Below are positions 1 to 5,619 of a stretch of DNA of 5,619 bases, piece by piece. The DNA is taken from contig DTXR01000225.1 of NCBI GenBank assembly GCA_012962365.1, forward strand, positions 1 to 5,619, in the 5' to 3' direction. The position numbers and the translations under genes are program-made. Origin of the DNA: Chromatiaceae bacterium. GTDB taxonomy: Bacteria > Pseudomonadota > Gammaproteobacteria > Chromatiales > Chromatiaceae. The stretch's first letter is position 1. Each line of letters begins with the position of its first letter. Under the pieces are notes generated by a model, which was not told the DNA's origin, did no database searches, and saw only the letters and a list, made by a program, of their open reading frames with translations.

Positions 1-869
1 CCGTAGATGCCCTTGATGCGCAGGCCCTTGAATACCACGTCGTCCCAGTCGATGCCCGTACCGTTGGGCAGTATGCCCAGCAGGGCGATGCCGCCCCCGT
101 TGATCATCTTCGACAGCATCTCGCGGAAGGCTTCCGGGGAGCCGGACATCTCCAGGCCCACGTCGAAGCCCTCCAGTATGCCCAGGGCGCGCATCATCTC
201 CCGGGTGATGGTTTCCTTGCCCACGTTGATAGGAATGGCCTTGGGTACGATGGTGCGCGCCAGGTTCAGCCGGTATTCATTCAAATCAGTGATGACGATA
301 TTCCGCGCCCCGCAATGGGCCGCCACCATGGCTGCCATGATGCCGATGGGACCGGCGCCGGTGATGAGCACGTCCTCGCCCACCATATTGAAGGACAGGG
401 CGGTGTGCACGGCGTTGCCATAGGGGTCGAAACAGGCCAGTACATCTGGAGGGATGGGGGTGTTGGGCCGGTACACGTTCTTCGCCGGGATGGCCAGGTA
501 TTCGGCGAAGCAGCCCGTGCGGTTCACCCCGACGCCGATGGTGTTGGGGCACAGGTGGCGTCTTCCGGCCAGACAGTTGCGGCAGCGCTCGCAGACGATG
601 TGGCCCTCGCCGGAAACCAGGTCGCCGACCTTGAGTCCTTCGACGTTGGCGCCCAGCGCCACGATGGTGCCGGCGAACTCGTGGCCGATGGTCATGGACA
701 CGGGAATGGTCTTCTGCGCCCACGCGTCCCAATTATAGATGTGAATGTCCGTGCCGCAGATGGCGGTTTTTTGGATCTTGATGAGCACGTCGTTGTTGCC
801 CACCTCGGGCAGAGGGACTTCTTCCAGCCAGAGGCCTTCTTCGGCGTGCTTCTTTACCAGGGCTTTCAT
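1..869 (-). CDS. tdh: L-threonine 3-dehydrogenase, partial (C-terminus beyond left edge)
   Basis: This cytoplasmic zinc- and NAD-dependent medium-chain dehydrogenase oxidises L-threonine to 2-amino-3-ketobutyrate, which 2-amino-3-ketobutyrate CoA ligase (Kbl) then cleaves to glycine and acetyl-CoA. I translated 289 codons by hand without a stop or frameshift. E. coli Tdh has 341 residues, so about 50 are missing off the window. Visible residues match the E. coli numbering: catalytic zinc ligands C38 and H63-E64, structural zinc cysteines C93, C96, C99 and C107, H90 (linked to substrate specificity in E. coli), and the Rossmann motif GAGPIG at 171-176 followed by D195, which fits NAD preference. 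I chose the ATG at 867-869 because it gives the family N-terminus MKALVK; an in-frame ATG three codons upstream (876-878) is possible. Neither has a strong ribosome binding site. A TATACT hexamer on the minus strand at 909-914 could be a weak promoter of its own. No kbl is visible; it could lie beyond the edge. Confidence 0.96.
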   Translation of the reverse strand, partial: MKALVKKHAEEGLWLEEVPLPEVGNNDVLIKIQKTAICGTDIHIYNWDAWAQKTIPVSMTIGHEFAGTIVALGANVEGLKVGDLVSGEGHIVCERCRNCLAGRRHLCPNTIGVGVNRTGCFAEYLAIPAKNVYRPNTPIPPDVLACFDPYGNAVHTALSFNMVGEDVLITGAGPIGIMAAMVAAHCGARNIVITDLNEYRLNLARTIVPKAIPINVGKETITREMMRALGILEGFDVGLEMSGSPEAFREMLSKMINGGGIALLGILPNGTGIDWDDVVFKGLRIKGIY

Positions 870-931
870 GCTATCCATGATTGGGCTGCTGTTGTATCGC
901 AAACCCTTAGTATAACGCCAGAGTCCTGCGA

Positions 932-2440
932 TTACCCTGCCCTGTCCATACGCCGGTAGCCGATGGCTTCGGTAACGTGCTTCAGCTGAATGCTTGGGAT
1001 CTGTTCCAGATCCGCGATGGTGCGCGCAACCCGCAGGATGCGGTGATAGGCGCGGGCGGAAAGCCCCAGCTTGTCCATGGCCTGGATCAGCAACGCGCGG
1101 CTGGATTCATCCAGCCTACAGTGTTCATCGAGTGCGCTGTTCTGCAGATGGGCGTTGTTGCAGCCCTGACGTTGCAGTTGCAGTTCGTGGGCGGCGATAA
1201 CCTTTTCCCGTATCCGGCTACTGGTTTGTTCTTTTCCTGATGCCGAGAGTATGGCTTCTGCGGGCTGTGCGGGTACCTGCACCTGCAGGTCGATCCTGTC
1301 GAGCAGGGGGCCGGAGATGCGCCCTTGATACCTGGCCACCTGTTCAGCCGTACAGCGACAGGCCTTGATGGGATCACCCAGATGCCCGCAGGGACAAGGG
1401 TTCATGGCGGCAACCAGCTGAAAGCGGGCCGGGTAGGTGGCCGAGCGGTTGGCCCGGGAAATGTTGATGTGACCGGTTTCCAGTGGTTCGCGCAATACGT
1501 CGAGCACCCCACGGGGGAACTCGGCAATCTCATCCAGAAATAAAATTCCCGCGTGTGACAGGGAAATTTCGCCGGGTCTGGGATCGCTGCCACCACCAAC
1601 CAACGCCACGGCAGATGCTGTGTGGTGCGGATGACGAAATGGGCGTTGCTTCCAGTGCGCCGGATCGAAAGGTAAGCCGCTGATGGATTGCACCATGGCA
1701 TGTTCCAATGCCTGGGTTTCAGTCATTGGCGGGAGGATGCCGGGGAGCCGACTGGCGAGCATGGACTTGCCGCTGCCCGGCGGACCGCTGAACAGTAAAT
1801 TGTGCGCGCCCGCTGCCGCGATGATCAGGGCGCGCTTGGCTTGTGACTGACCTCGAACATCTGCCAGATCTGGCATGTCGGCATGGCTGCCTGTTTGATT
1901 TATAGGGGCGAGGGCAGGTTCCAGAGGGGTTCTGCCACACAGATGGTTGCTCAATTGCAGCAAGTGTTCGACGGGATACAGACAGCTTTCCTGGATCAGG
2001 CTGGCTTCCGCCAGATTGGCGATGGGCAGGAATAACTTGTGTCTGGCGTCACGGGCCGCAATGGCGACAGGGAGTGCCGCAGTAACCGGGCGCACATCGC
2101 CAGACAGATTCAGCTCGCCGGTGAATTCGCAGTCTTGCAATGCGTCGGCGGGGATCTGCCCCGAGGCCGCCAGAATGCCGATGGCGATGGGTAGGTCGAA
2201 ACGCCCGCTGTCCTTGGGCAGGTCAGCCGGGGCCAGATTGACGGTGATGCGCCTTGCGGGGAATTCGTAGCCGGAGTTTATCAGTGCGCTGCGCACCCGG
2301 TCGCGGCTTTCCTGGACGGCCTTTTCCGCGAGGCCGACGATGGCAAAGGCGGGCAGGCCATTGGCCAGATGCACTTCTACGGTGACGAGGGGTGCTTCAA
2401 TGCCGACGCTGGCGCGGCAGTAAGTGGTAGCGAGTGACAT
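932..2440 (-). CDS. comM: ComM/YifB, Mg-chelatase-like AAA+ ATPase
   Basis: This is a hexameric AAA+ helicase of the YifB/ComM family. In naturally transformable gammaproteobacteria ComM promotes branch migration so that incoming single-stranded DNA is integrated into the chromosome; it acts in the cytoplasm. The 502 residues match the usual length of just over 500. The N-terminal ChlI/Lon-protease-like domain (about 1-165) starts with the family opening MSLA and contains [20 protein letters not shown] (55-74). The AAA+ module has Walker A GPPGSGKS (219-226), the HPHHTAS block (270-276), Walker B ILFLDE (299-304) and a cysteine cluster NPCPCG plus CRC (347-363) typical of the family. The C-terminal Mg_chelatase_C part includes [18 protein letters not shown] (461-478). 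The start is fixed by family alignment, although the purine-rich GGAAGG sits only 2 bases from the ATG, so ribosome binding is atypical. It lies 34 bases after ubiK. Many bacteria carry the gene without known competence. Confidence 0.97.
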   Translation of the reverse strand: MSLATTYCRASVGIEAPLVTVEVHLANGLPAFAIVGLAEKAVQESRDRVRSALINSGYEFPARRITVNLAPADLPKDSGRFDLPIAIGILAASGQIPADALQDCEFTGELNLSGDVRPVTAALPVAIAARDARHKLFLPIANLAEASLIQESCLYPVEHLLQLSNHLCGRTPLEPALAPINQTGSHADMPDLADVRGQSQAKRALIIAAAGAHNLLFSGPPGSGKSMLASRLPGILPPMTETQALEHAMVQSISGLPFDPAHWKQRPFRHPHHTASAVALVGGGSDPRPGEISLSHAGILFLDEIAEFPRGVLDVLREPLETGHINISRANRSATYPARFQLVAAMNPCPCGHLGDPIKACRCTAEQVARYQGRISGPLLDRIDLQVQVPAQPAEAILSASGKEQTSSRIREKVIAAHELQLQRQGCNNAHLQNSALDEHCRLDESSRALLIQAMDKLGLSARAYHRILRVARTIADLEQIPSIQLKHVTEAIGYRRMDRAG

Positions 2441-2474
2441 AACCTTCCATGGTCAATGTTTGGGGCCGAATGGG

Positions 2475-2726
2475 TTACTGGTCTTGCAGTCGTTTTTCCA
2501 GTTCCGTGATCTGTTTTTCCAGTGCTTCGATTTTTTCCCGGGTGCGCATCAGCACCGCCTGCTGCACATCGAACTCTTCCCGTGTAACCAGGTTCAATTT
2601 GTTCAACGCGGCTTCCAGCCCGGAGCGCAGGTTGTGCTGCAAATCGTTCTGCAACGCCTGGAGTCCCTTGGGCAGCGTACCGGAAACCTTGGTGCTGATG
2701 TCGTCGAGAATCTTTGGATCAATCAT
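2475..2726 (-). CDS. ubiK: Ubiquinone biosynthesis accessory factor UbiK (YqiC/BMFP family)
   Basis: UbiK is a small helical protein that, in E. coli, binds UbiJ and supports aerobic ubiquinone synthesis in the soluble Ubi complex. It also has membrane-fusogenic (BMFP) properties. The 83-residue product begins MIDPK, the E. coli YqiC start. Residues 4-46 form an amphipathic helical region, followed by the family block LVTREEFDVQ (47-56), a match to E. coli LVSREEFDVQ, and a heptad-rich coiled coil RTREKIEALEKQITELEKRL (61-80). E. coli YqiC has 96 residues, so only a short tail is missing. The frame stays open upstream to an ATG ending at 2837. I rejected that start because the extra 37 residues are cysteine-rich, not family-like, and overlap the NtrC-like sites. 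The ribosome binding site is weak. It is the first gene of the leftward block and is divergent from the nitrogen operon. Its promoter was not clearly identified. Confidence 0.93.
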   Translation of the reverse strand: MIDPKILDDISTKVSGTLPKGLQALQNDLQHNLRSGLEAALNKLNLVTREEFDVQQAVLMRTREKIEALEKQITELEKRLQDQ

Positions 2727-2809
2727 GCAATCACAAAATAGCTGTAAGAACTGCGGGCAGCGTAAACCACAGCAGAAGCACTTGTCCAGCCTGTGTTGTG
2801 TTGGACTGC

Positions 2810-2826
2810 TGCACCAAGCTGGCAAT
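2810..2826. promoter_or_regulatory. Upstream NtrC-like enhancer site
   Basis: TGCACCAAGCTGGCAAT compared with the enterobacterial NtrC consensus TGCACCAWWWTGGTGCA has a perfect left half (TGCACCA) and the TGG of the right half, 11 of 17 positions in all. It is centred at 2818, about 137 bases upstream of the start predicted from the sigma-54 element and 30 bases (about three helical turns) from the second site. On its own it is a moderate match; its support comes from the spacing. Confidence 0.55.
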
Positions 2827-2839
2827 GCCGCGCTCATTG

Positions 2840-2856
2840 CGCTCCAATTTGGTGCG
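2840..2856. promoter_or_regulatory. Promoter-proximal NtrC-like enhancer site
   Basis: CGCTCCAATTTGGTGCG is a near-perfect inverted repeat and matches the NtrC consensus TGCACCAWWWTGGTGCA at 14 of 17 positions, including the A/T-only centre. Its centre at 2848 is about 107 bases upstream of the predicted sigma-54 transcription start. That is almost the position of the site at -108 in E. coli glnAp2. It should bind phosphorylated NtrC and activate the downstream porin-glnK-amtB operon when nitrogen is limiting. Confidence 0.72.
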
Positions 2857-2862
2857 TTCGAC

Positions 2863-2878
2863 CTTGTACGAATACAAG
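2863..2878. repeat. Perfect 6-bp inverted repeat with CGAA loop
   Basis: CTTGTA-CGAA-TACAAG is a perfect inverted repeat between the proximal NtrC-like site and the AT-rich tract. No T-run follows on either strand and no gene ends here, so it is not a normal intrinsic terminator. It may be an additional protein-binding palindrome or a hairpin in the leader of the leftward ubiK transcript; the sequence does not decide. Confidence 0.4.
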
Positions 2879-2897
2879 CTCCTAATTAAATCAAATA

Positions 2898-2910
2898 TAA
2901 CCAATTGAAT
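2898..2910 (-). promoter_or_regulatory. IHF-like binding site
   Basis: Read on the minus strand, ATTCAATTGGTTA matches the IHF core WATCAANNNNTTR at 8 of 9 defined positions, with one mismatch (T for A at the second base). It lies in a strongly AT-rich tract, centred near -51, between the NtrC-like sites and the -24/-12 element. IHF often bends DNA there so that the activator can touch sigma-54 polymerase. AT-rich DNA gives chance matches, so this is supportive rather than firm. Confidence 0.45.
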
Positions 2911-2928
2911 AATAGTTAAATATTACAT

Positions 2929-2944
2929 TGGCATGGTATGTGCT
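2929..2944 (+). promoter_or_regulatory. Sigma-54 (RpoN) -24/-12 promoter of the porin-glnK-amtB operon
   Basis: TGGCATGGTATGTGCT matches the sigma-54 consensus TGGCACG-N4-TTGCW at 10 of 12 defined positions. The invariant GG (2930-2931) and GC (2942-2943) are separated by exactly 10 bases, as required, and the base before TGG is a pyrimidine. The predicted start of transcription is near 2955, giving a leader of about 42 bases before the porin ATG. Transcription would depend on an activator such as NtrC, for which sites are present upstream. Confidence 0.78.
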
Positions 2945-2985
2945 TTATAAAACGCCAGCAACGTTGACTTTTTACCAAAAATATT

Positions 2986-2991
2986 GAGGAG
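2986..2991 (+). promoter_or_regulatory. Ribosome binding site of the TorF-family porin gene
   Basis: GAGGAG lies 5 bases before the ATG at 2997 and 8 bases before a second, adjacent ATG at 3000. It supports a start here but does not separate the two, which differ by one methionine. Confidence 0.75.
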
Positions 2992-2996
2992 TAATC

Positions 2997-3683
2997 ATGA
3001 TGAAGAAAAAACTGGCTATCGCCTGCGGCGCCGTTTTGCTGGGTGCAACTTCCATGGCGCAAGCCGAACTCACCGCCAACATCGGCGCCACCAGCAACTA
3101 CCTGTGGCGTGGCGCTTCCCAGACAGGTGATGATGCTGCAATTTCCGGTGGTATCGACTGGGCCCATGACAGCGGCTTTTACCTGGGCACCTGGGCGTCC
3201 AACATCGACTGGGGCAACGGATCTGGAGCGGAAGTGGATTTCTATGGTGGTTTTGCCAATGAAATCGGTGATTTCGGTTATGACGTCGGACTGATCTATT
3301 ATTACTATCCCACCTCTGGTTATGAAGATTCCGATTTCATCGAACTGAGCTTGAGCGGTTCCTGGCAGTTCCTGGAAGCCGGTATTGCCTACACGTTGAA
3401 TGGCCAGGCAGATAGCGATGCCGCCTTCTCTGATGGTGACCTGTACTACTACCTGTCTGCCAGCTTCGATGTGGCTGAAACCTGGAGTATCGGCGCCACC
3501 ATCGGACACTATGATTTTGACACCAGCAAAGCATTTGGCGACGTGGATTACAACCACGGCCAGATCGACGTCACCAAGAGCGCAGGCGACTGGGGCGATT
3601 TCACCATGACCGTTTCCAAGGCAGAGGAAGAATCCGGCAGTGACGACACAAAATTCGTCGTTTCCTGGGCCAAATCCTTCTGA
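2997..3683 (+). CDS. TorF-family putative outer-membrane porin
   Basis: This 228-residue protein resembles the conserved proteobacterial family annotated as TorF-family putative porin (TIGR02001). A Sec signal peptide is visible: KKK (3-5), a hydrophobic stretch 6-20, and an AQA|E cleavage site after residue 23. The mature protein opens with the family pattern TANIGATSNYLWRGASQT (26-43) and continues with SGGIDWAHDSGFYLGTWASN (50-69). Alternating hydrophobic/polar, aromatic-rich segments suggest beta-strands throughout, and it ends in SWAKSF. A terminal phenylalanine is the usual outer-membrane barrel recognition signal. It is acidic and has no membrane helix beyond the signal. It is the first gene after the sigma-54 promoter and is followed 18 bases later by glnK, so it should be made under nitrogen limitation. 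Transport of ammonium or another nitrogen compound across the outer membrane is an inference; the family substrate is not established from sequence. Confidence 0.88.
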   Translation: MMKKKLAIACGAVLLGATSMAQAELTANIGATSNYLWRGASQTGDDAAISGGIDWAHDSGFYLGTWASNIDWGNGSGAEVDFYGGFANEIGDFGYDVGLIYYYYPTSGYEDSDFIELSLSGSWQFLEAGIAYTLNGQADSDAAFSDGDLYYYLSASFDVAETWSIGATIGHYDFDTSKAFGDVDYNHGQIDVTKSAGDWGDFTMTVSKAEEESGSDDTKFVVSWAKSF

Positions 3684-3689
3684 GTATAA

Positions 3690-4040
<351 letters not shown>

Positions 4041-4046
4041 GGAGGA
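4041..4046 (+). promoter_or_regulatory. Ribosome binding site of amtB abutting the glnK stop
   Basis: GGAGGA follows the glnK TAA directly and sits 6 bases before the amtB ATG. Ribosomes finishing glnK would stop on top of it, so translational coupling of the two partner proteins is plausible. Confidence 0.75.
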
Positions 4047-4052
4047 AGACTG

Positions 4053-5333
4053 ATGGAAAATCAGATTTTTGAACTGCAGTATGCCATGGATACCTTTTAT
4101 TTTCTGGTCATGGGTGCCCTGGTCATGTGGATGGCCGCAGGCTTCTCCATGCTGGAAGCGGGCCTGGTTCGTTCCAAGAACACGGTGGAAATTCTTACCA
4201 AGAATATTGCCCTGTTCGCGGTGTCCTGCATCATGTACATGGTGTCCGGTTATGCGTTGATGTATGGTGGCGAGTATCTTCTCAGCGGTCTGGCCGGTGG
4301 TGAAACCCTGGTTGCCGATGCGCTGAAATCTTCTGCGGAAAACGGTTTTGGTGGTGATTCTGTCTATGCTACCGCATCCGATTTCTTCTTTCAGGTCGTG
4401 TTTGTGGCAACCGCCATGTCCATCGTGTCCGGTGCCGTGGCCGAACGCATGAAGCTGTGGGCTTTCCTGCTGTTTGCCGTGGTGATGACAGGTTTCATCT
4501 ACCCTATGGAAGGTTCCTGGACCTGGGGCGGAAACTCCGTGTTCGGTCTGTACACCCTGGGCGACCTGGGCTTCTCCGACTTCGCCGGTTCCGGCATCGT
4601 ACACATGGCCGGTGCTGCTGCGGCCCTGGCCGGTGTGCTTCTGCTTGGTGCGCGTAAAGGCAAGTACGGTCCCAATGGCGAAATCCGCCCCATTCCTGGC
4701 GCCAACCTGCCCCTGGCGACCCTGGGTACCTTCATTCTCTGGTTCGGCTGGTTCGGCTTCAATGGTGGTTCTGTATTGAAACTGGGTGATGTGGCTTCTG
4801 CAAATTCTGTGGCCATGGTTTTTGTCAACACCAACGCGGCTGCAGCTGCTGGCGTGGTGACCGCCCTGGTCGTGGCCAAGATCCTGTTTGGCAAGGCCGA
4901 TCTGACCATGGCACTCAACGGTGCGTTGGCCGGTCTGGTCGTCATTACTGCGGAGCCTTCCACCCCCAGTGTGTTGCAGGCCAGCCTGTTTGGTGCTGCT
5001 GGTGGTGCGCTGGTGGTTTTCAGTATCCTCGGATTGGACAAGCTGCGCATCGACGATCCTGTCGGTGCTATCTCCGTTCACGGAGTGTGCGGCTTTCTGG
5101 GTCTGATGCTGGTTCCCGTGACCAACAGTGGCTCCAGCTTCTTCGGTCAGCTGGTCGGTGCCGGCACCATCTTCGGTTGGGTATTCGGCACCAGTTTGGT
5201 GGTATGGCTGATCATCAAGATCGTTATGGGCTTGCGAGTCAGCGAAGAGGAGGAATACGAAGGTGTGGACCTGGCCGAGTGCGGGATGGAAGCCTATCCC
5301 GAGTTCACCGGCGCGCAGGGTTCCGGCATCTGA
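4053..5333 (+). CDS. amtB: Ammonium channel/transporter AmtB
   Basis: This is an inner-membrane trimeric Amt/Mep/Rh channel that conducts ammonium as NH3 (plus proton) into the cytoplasm and is gated by GlnK. The 426 residues contain about eleven hydrophobic helices, roughly at 10-36, 47-72, 110-130, 135-155, 177-199, 219-240, 251-275, 283-300, 307-329, 336-356 and 367-394. Diagnostic parts are SMLEAGLVRSKN (32-43), the signature DFAGSGIVHMAGA (176-188) with D176, the pore histidines H184 (IVHMAG) and H343 (SVHGVCG), and GWFGFNGGS (232-240), which belongs to the hydrophobic pore region. Unlike E. coli AmtB there is no cleavable signal peptide: the chain enters the first core helix within about ten residues, as in several gammaproteobacterial relatives. 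The cytoplasmic tail GLRVSEEEEYEGVDLAECGMEAYPEF (393-418) is the conserved region needed for GlnK regulation. It is the last gene of the nitrogen operon, 12 bases after glnK. Confidence 0.97.
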   Translation: MENQIFELQYAMDTFYFLVMGALVMWMAAGFSMLEAGLVRSKNTVEILTKNIALFAVSCIMYMVSGYALMYGGEYLLSGLAGGETLVADALKSSAENGFGGDSVYATASDFFFQVVFVATAMSIVSGAVAERMKLWAFLLFAVVMTGFIYPMEGSWTWGGNSVFGLYTLGDLGFSDFAGSGIVHMAGAAAALAGVLLLGARKGKYGPNGEIRPIPGANLPLATLGTFILWFGWFGFNGGSVLKLGDVASANSVAMVFVNTNAAAAAGVVTALVVAKILFGKADLTMALNGALAGLVVITAEPSTPSVLQASLFGAAGGALVVFSILGLDKLRIDDPVGAISVHGVCGFLGLMLVPVTNSGSSFFGQLVGAGTIFGWVFGTSLVVWLIIKIVMGLRVSEEEEYEGVDLAECGMEAYPEFTGAQGSGI

Positions 5334-5350
5334 TGAAGGTGCGACAGCTT

Positions 5351-5619
5351 CTATGAGGCATCGTGTTTTTGCATAGTGTACACGGACAGCAGGGTTGCCT
5401 TCAGGCCGGGGATGTCTTCCAGTGTGTGGATACCCATGTGCTTGCGGGCGATCTGCAACAGTGTGTCCAGCGCCTTCTGTTCCTGCCGCGTCTGTCGCAG
5501 CCTGTCGAAATCCAGTTTGCCGTCGGCCACAGTGCCGTCGGCCAGCCCCTGGGGACGGTCAAAAGTCAGAGCTGCGGACAGGAGCATTTCATATTCGCAG
5601 GAGCAATGCCCGAAGCCCC
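5351..5619 (-). CDS. Unknown protein, probably C-terminal part (N-terminus beyond right edge)
   Basis: I do not recognise this protein. A leftward frame ends at the TAG at 5351-5353 and stays open to the right edge. The first available ATG (5585-5587) would give 78 residues, but no purine-rich ribosome binding site precedes it. In-frame codons upstream read GFGHCSCEYE with no stop and no alternative start, so I infer a longer gene cut by the window. The visible part is soluble and mixed-charge, with a basic helical stretch RLRQTRQEQKALDTLLQIARKHMG and a segment GIHTLEDIPG. The IARKH-x-GI-x-TLE string faintly recalls small DUF6900-type proteins, but the LDFHDV-like part I would expect to follow is absent, so no assignment is made. 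Its stop lies 17 bases from the amtB stop on the opposite strand, with no convincing terminator hairpin between them. It could also be a chance open frame, although nothing else competes for this stretch. Confidence 0.55.
   Translation of the reverse strand, partial: GFGHCSCEYEMLLSAALTFDRPQGLADGTVADGKLDFDRLRQTRQEQKALDTLLQIARKHMGIHTLEDIPGLKATLLSVYTMQKHDAS

Noticed and set aside
286..959. Open frames on both strands overlapping tdh (286-732 minus and 315-959 plus)
   Set aside because: The tdh frame is continuous from 869 to the left edge with all zinc and NAD motifs. The other frames are low-complexity shadows.
1170..1190. Repeated TTGCAG units
   Set aside because: Only a short run inside comM encoding a Leu-Gln-Leu-Gln stretch; explained by the coding sequence.
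2727..2837. N-terminal extension of ubiK to an upstream ATG
   Set aside because: The added 37 residues are cysteine-rich and unlike the family, while MIDPK at the internal ATG matches the known UbiK start. The extension also covers an NtrC-like site.
2714..2908. Small rightward open frame of 64 codons in the divergent region
   Set aside because: No ribosome binding site, overlap with the ubiK start, and it runs through the regulatory sites. Composition is not protein-like.
5334..5380. Possible terminator between amtB and the facing gene (GAAG...CTTC and the T-run near 5366)
   Set aside because: The stem is only 4 base pairs with a 9-base loop, and the T-run does not follow a GC-rich hairpin.

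Overview
This window looks like chromosomal DNA from a gammaproteobacterium of moderately high GC content. The evidence is the combination of ComM/YifB, UbiK, GlnK and AmtB in a neighbourhood similar to that known from pseudomonads and related gammaproteobacteria, together with clear protein resemblance to the E. coli and Pseudomonas members. Genus cannot be decided from the sequence alone. No insertion sequence, phage gene, tRNA, rRNA or CRISPR array was seen.

Layout. A leftward block runs from about 2726 to the left edge: ubiK (ubiquinone biosynthesis accessory factor), comM (AAA+ helicase of the Mg-chelatase-like family that acts in natural transformation) and tdh (threonine 3-dehydrogenase, cut by the left edge). 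The gaps are about 34 and 62 bases, so the three could share a transcript. A rightward block runs from 2997 to 5333: a small outer-membrane TorF-family porin, the PII protein GlnK and the ammonium channel AmtB. Its gaps are 18 and 12 bases, and each gene has a good ribosome binding site. A leftward reading frame of unknown function faces amtB at the right end and is probably cut by the window edge.

The most informative part is the 270-base divergent intergenic region (2727-2996). It carries what looks like a complete nitrogen-control promoter for the rightward operon. There is a sigma-54 -24/-12 element with exact GG-N10-GC spacing, and two NtrC-like sites centred about 107 and 137 bases upstream of the predicted start, a layout very like E. 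coli glnAp2. An IHF-like site lies between enhancer and promoter. The inference is that nitrogen starvation (NtrB/NtrC) induces an outer-membrane pore, an inner-membrane ammonium channel and the PII protein that gates that channel, as one unit. The functional link of the TorF-family porin to nitrogen uptake is the least described part of the window.
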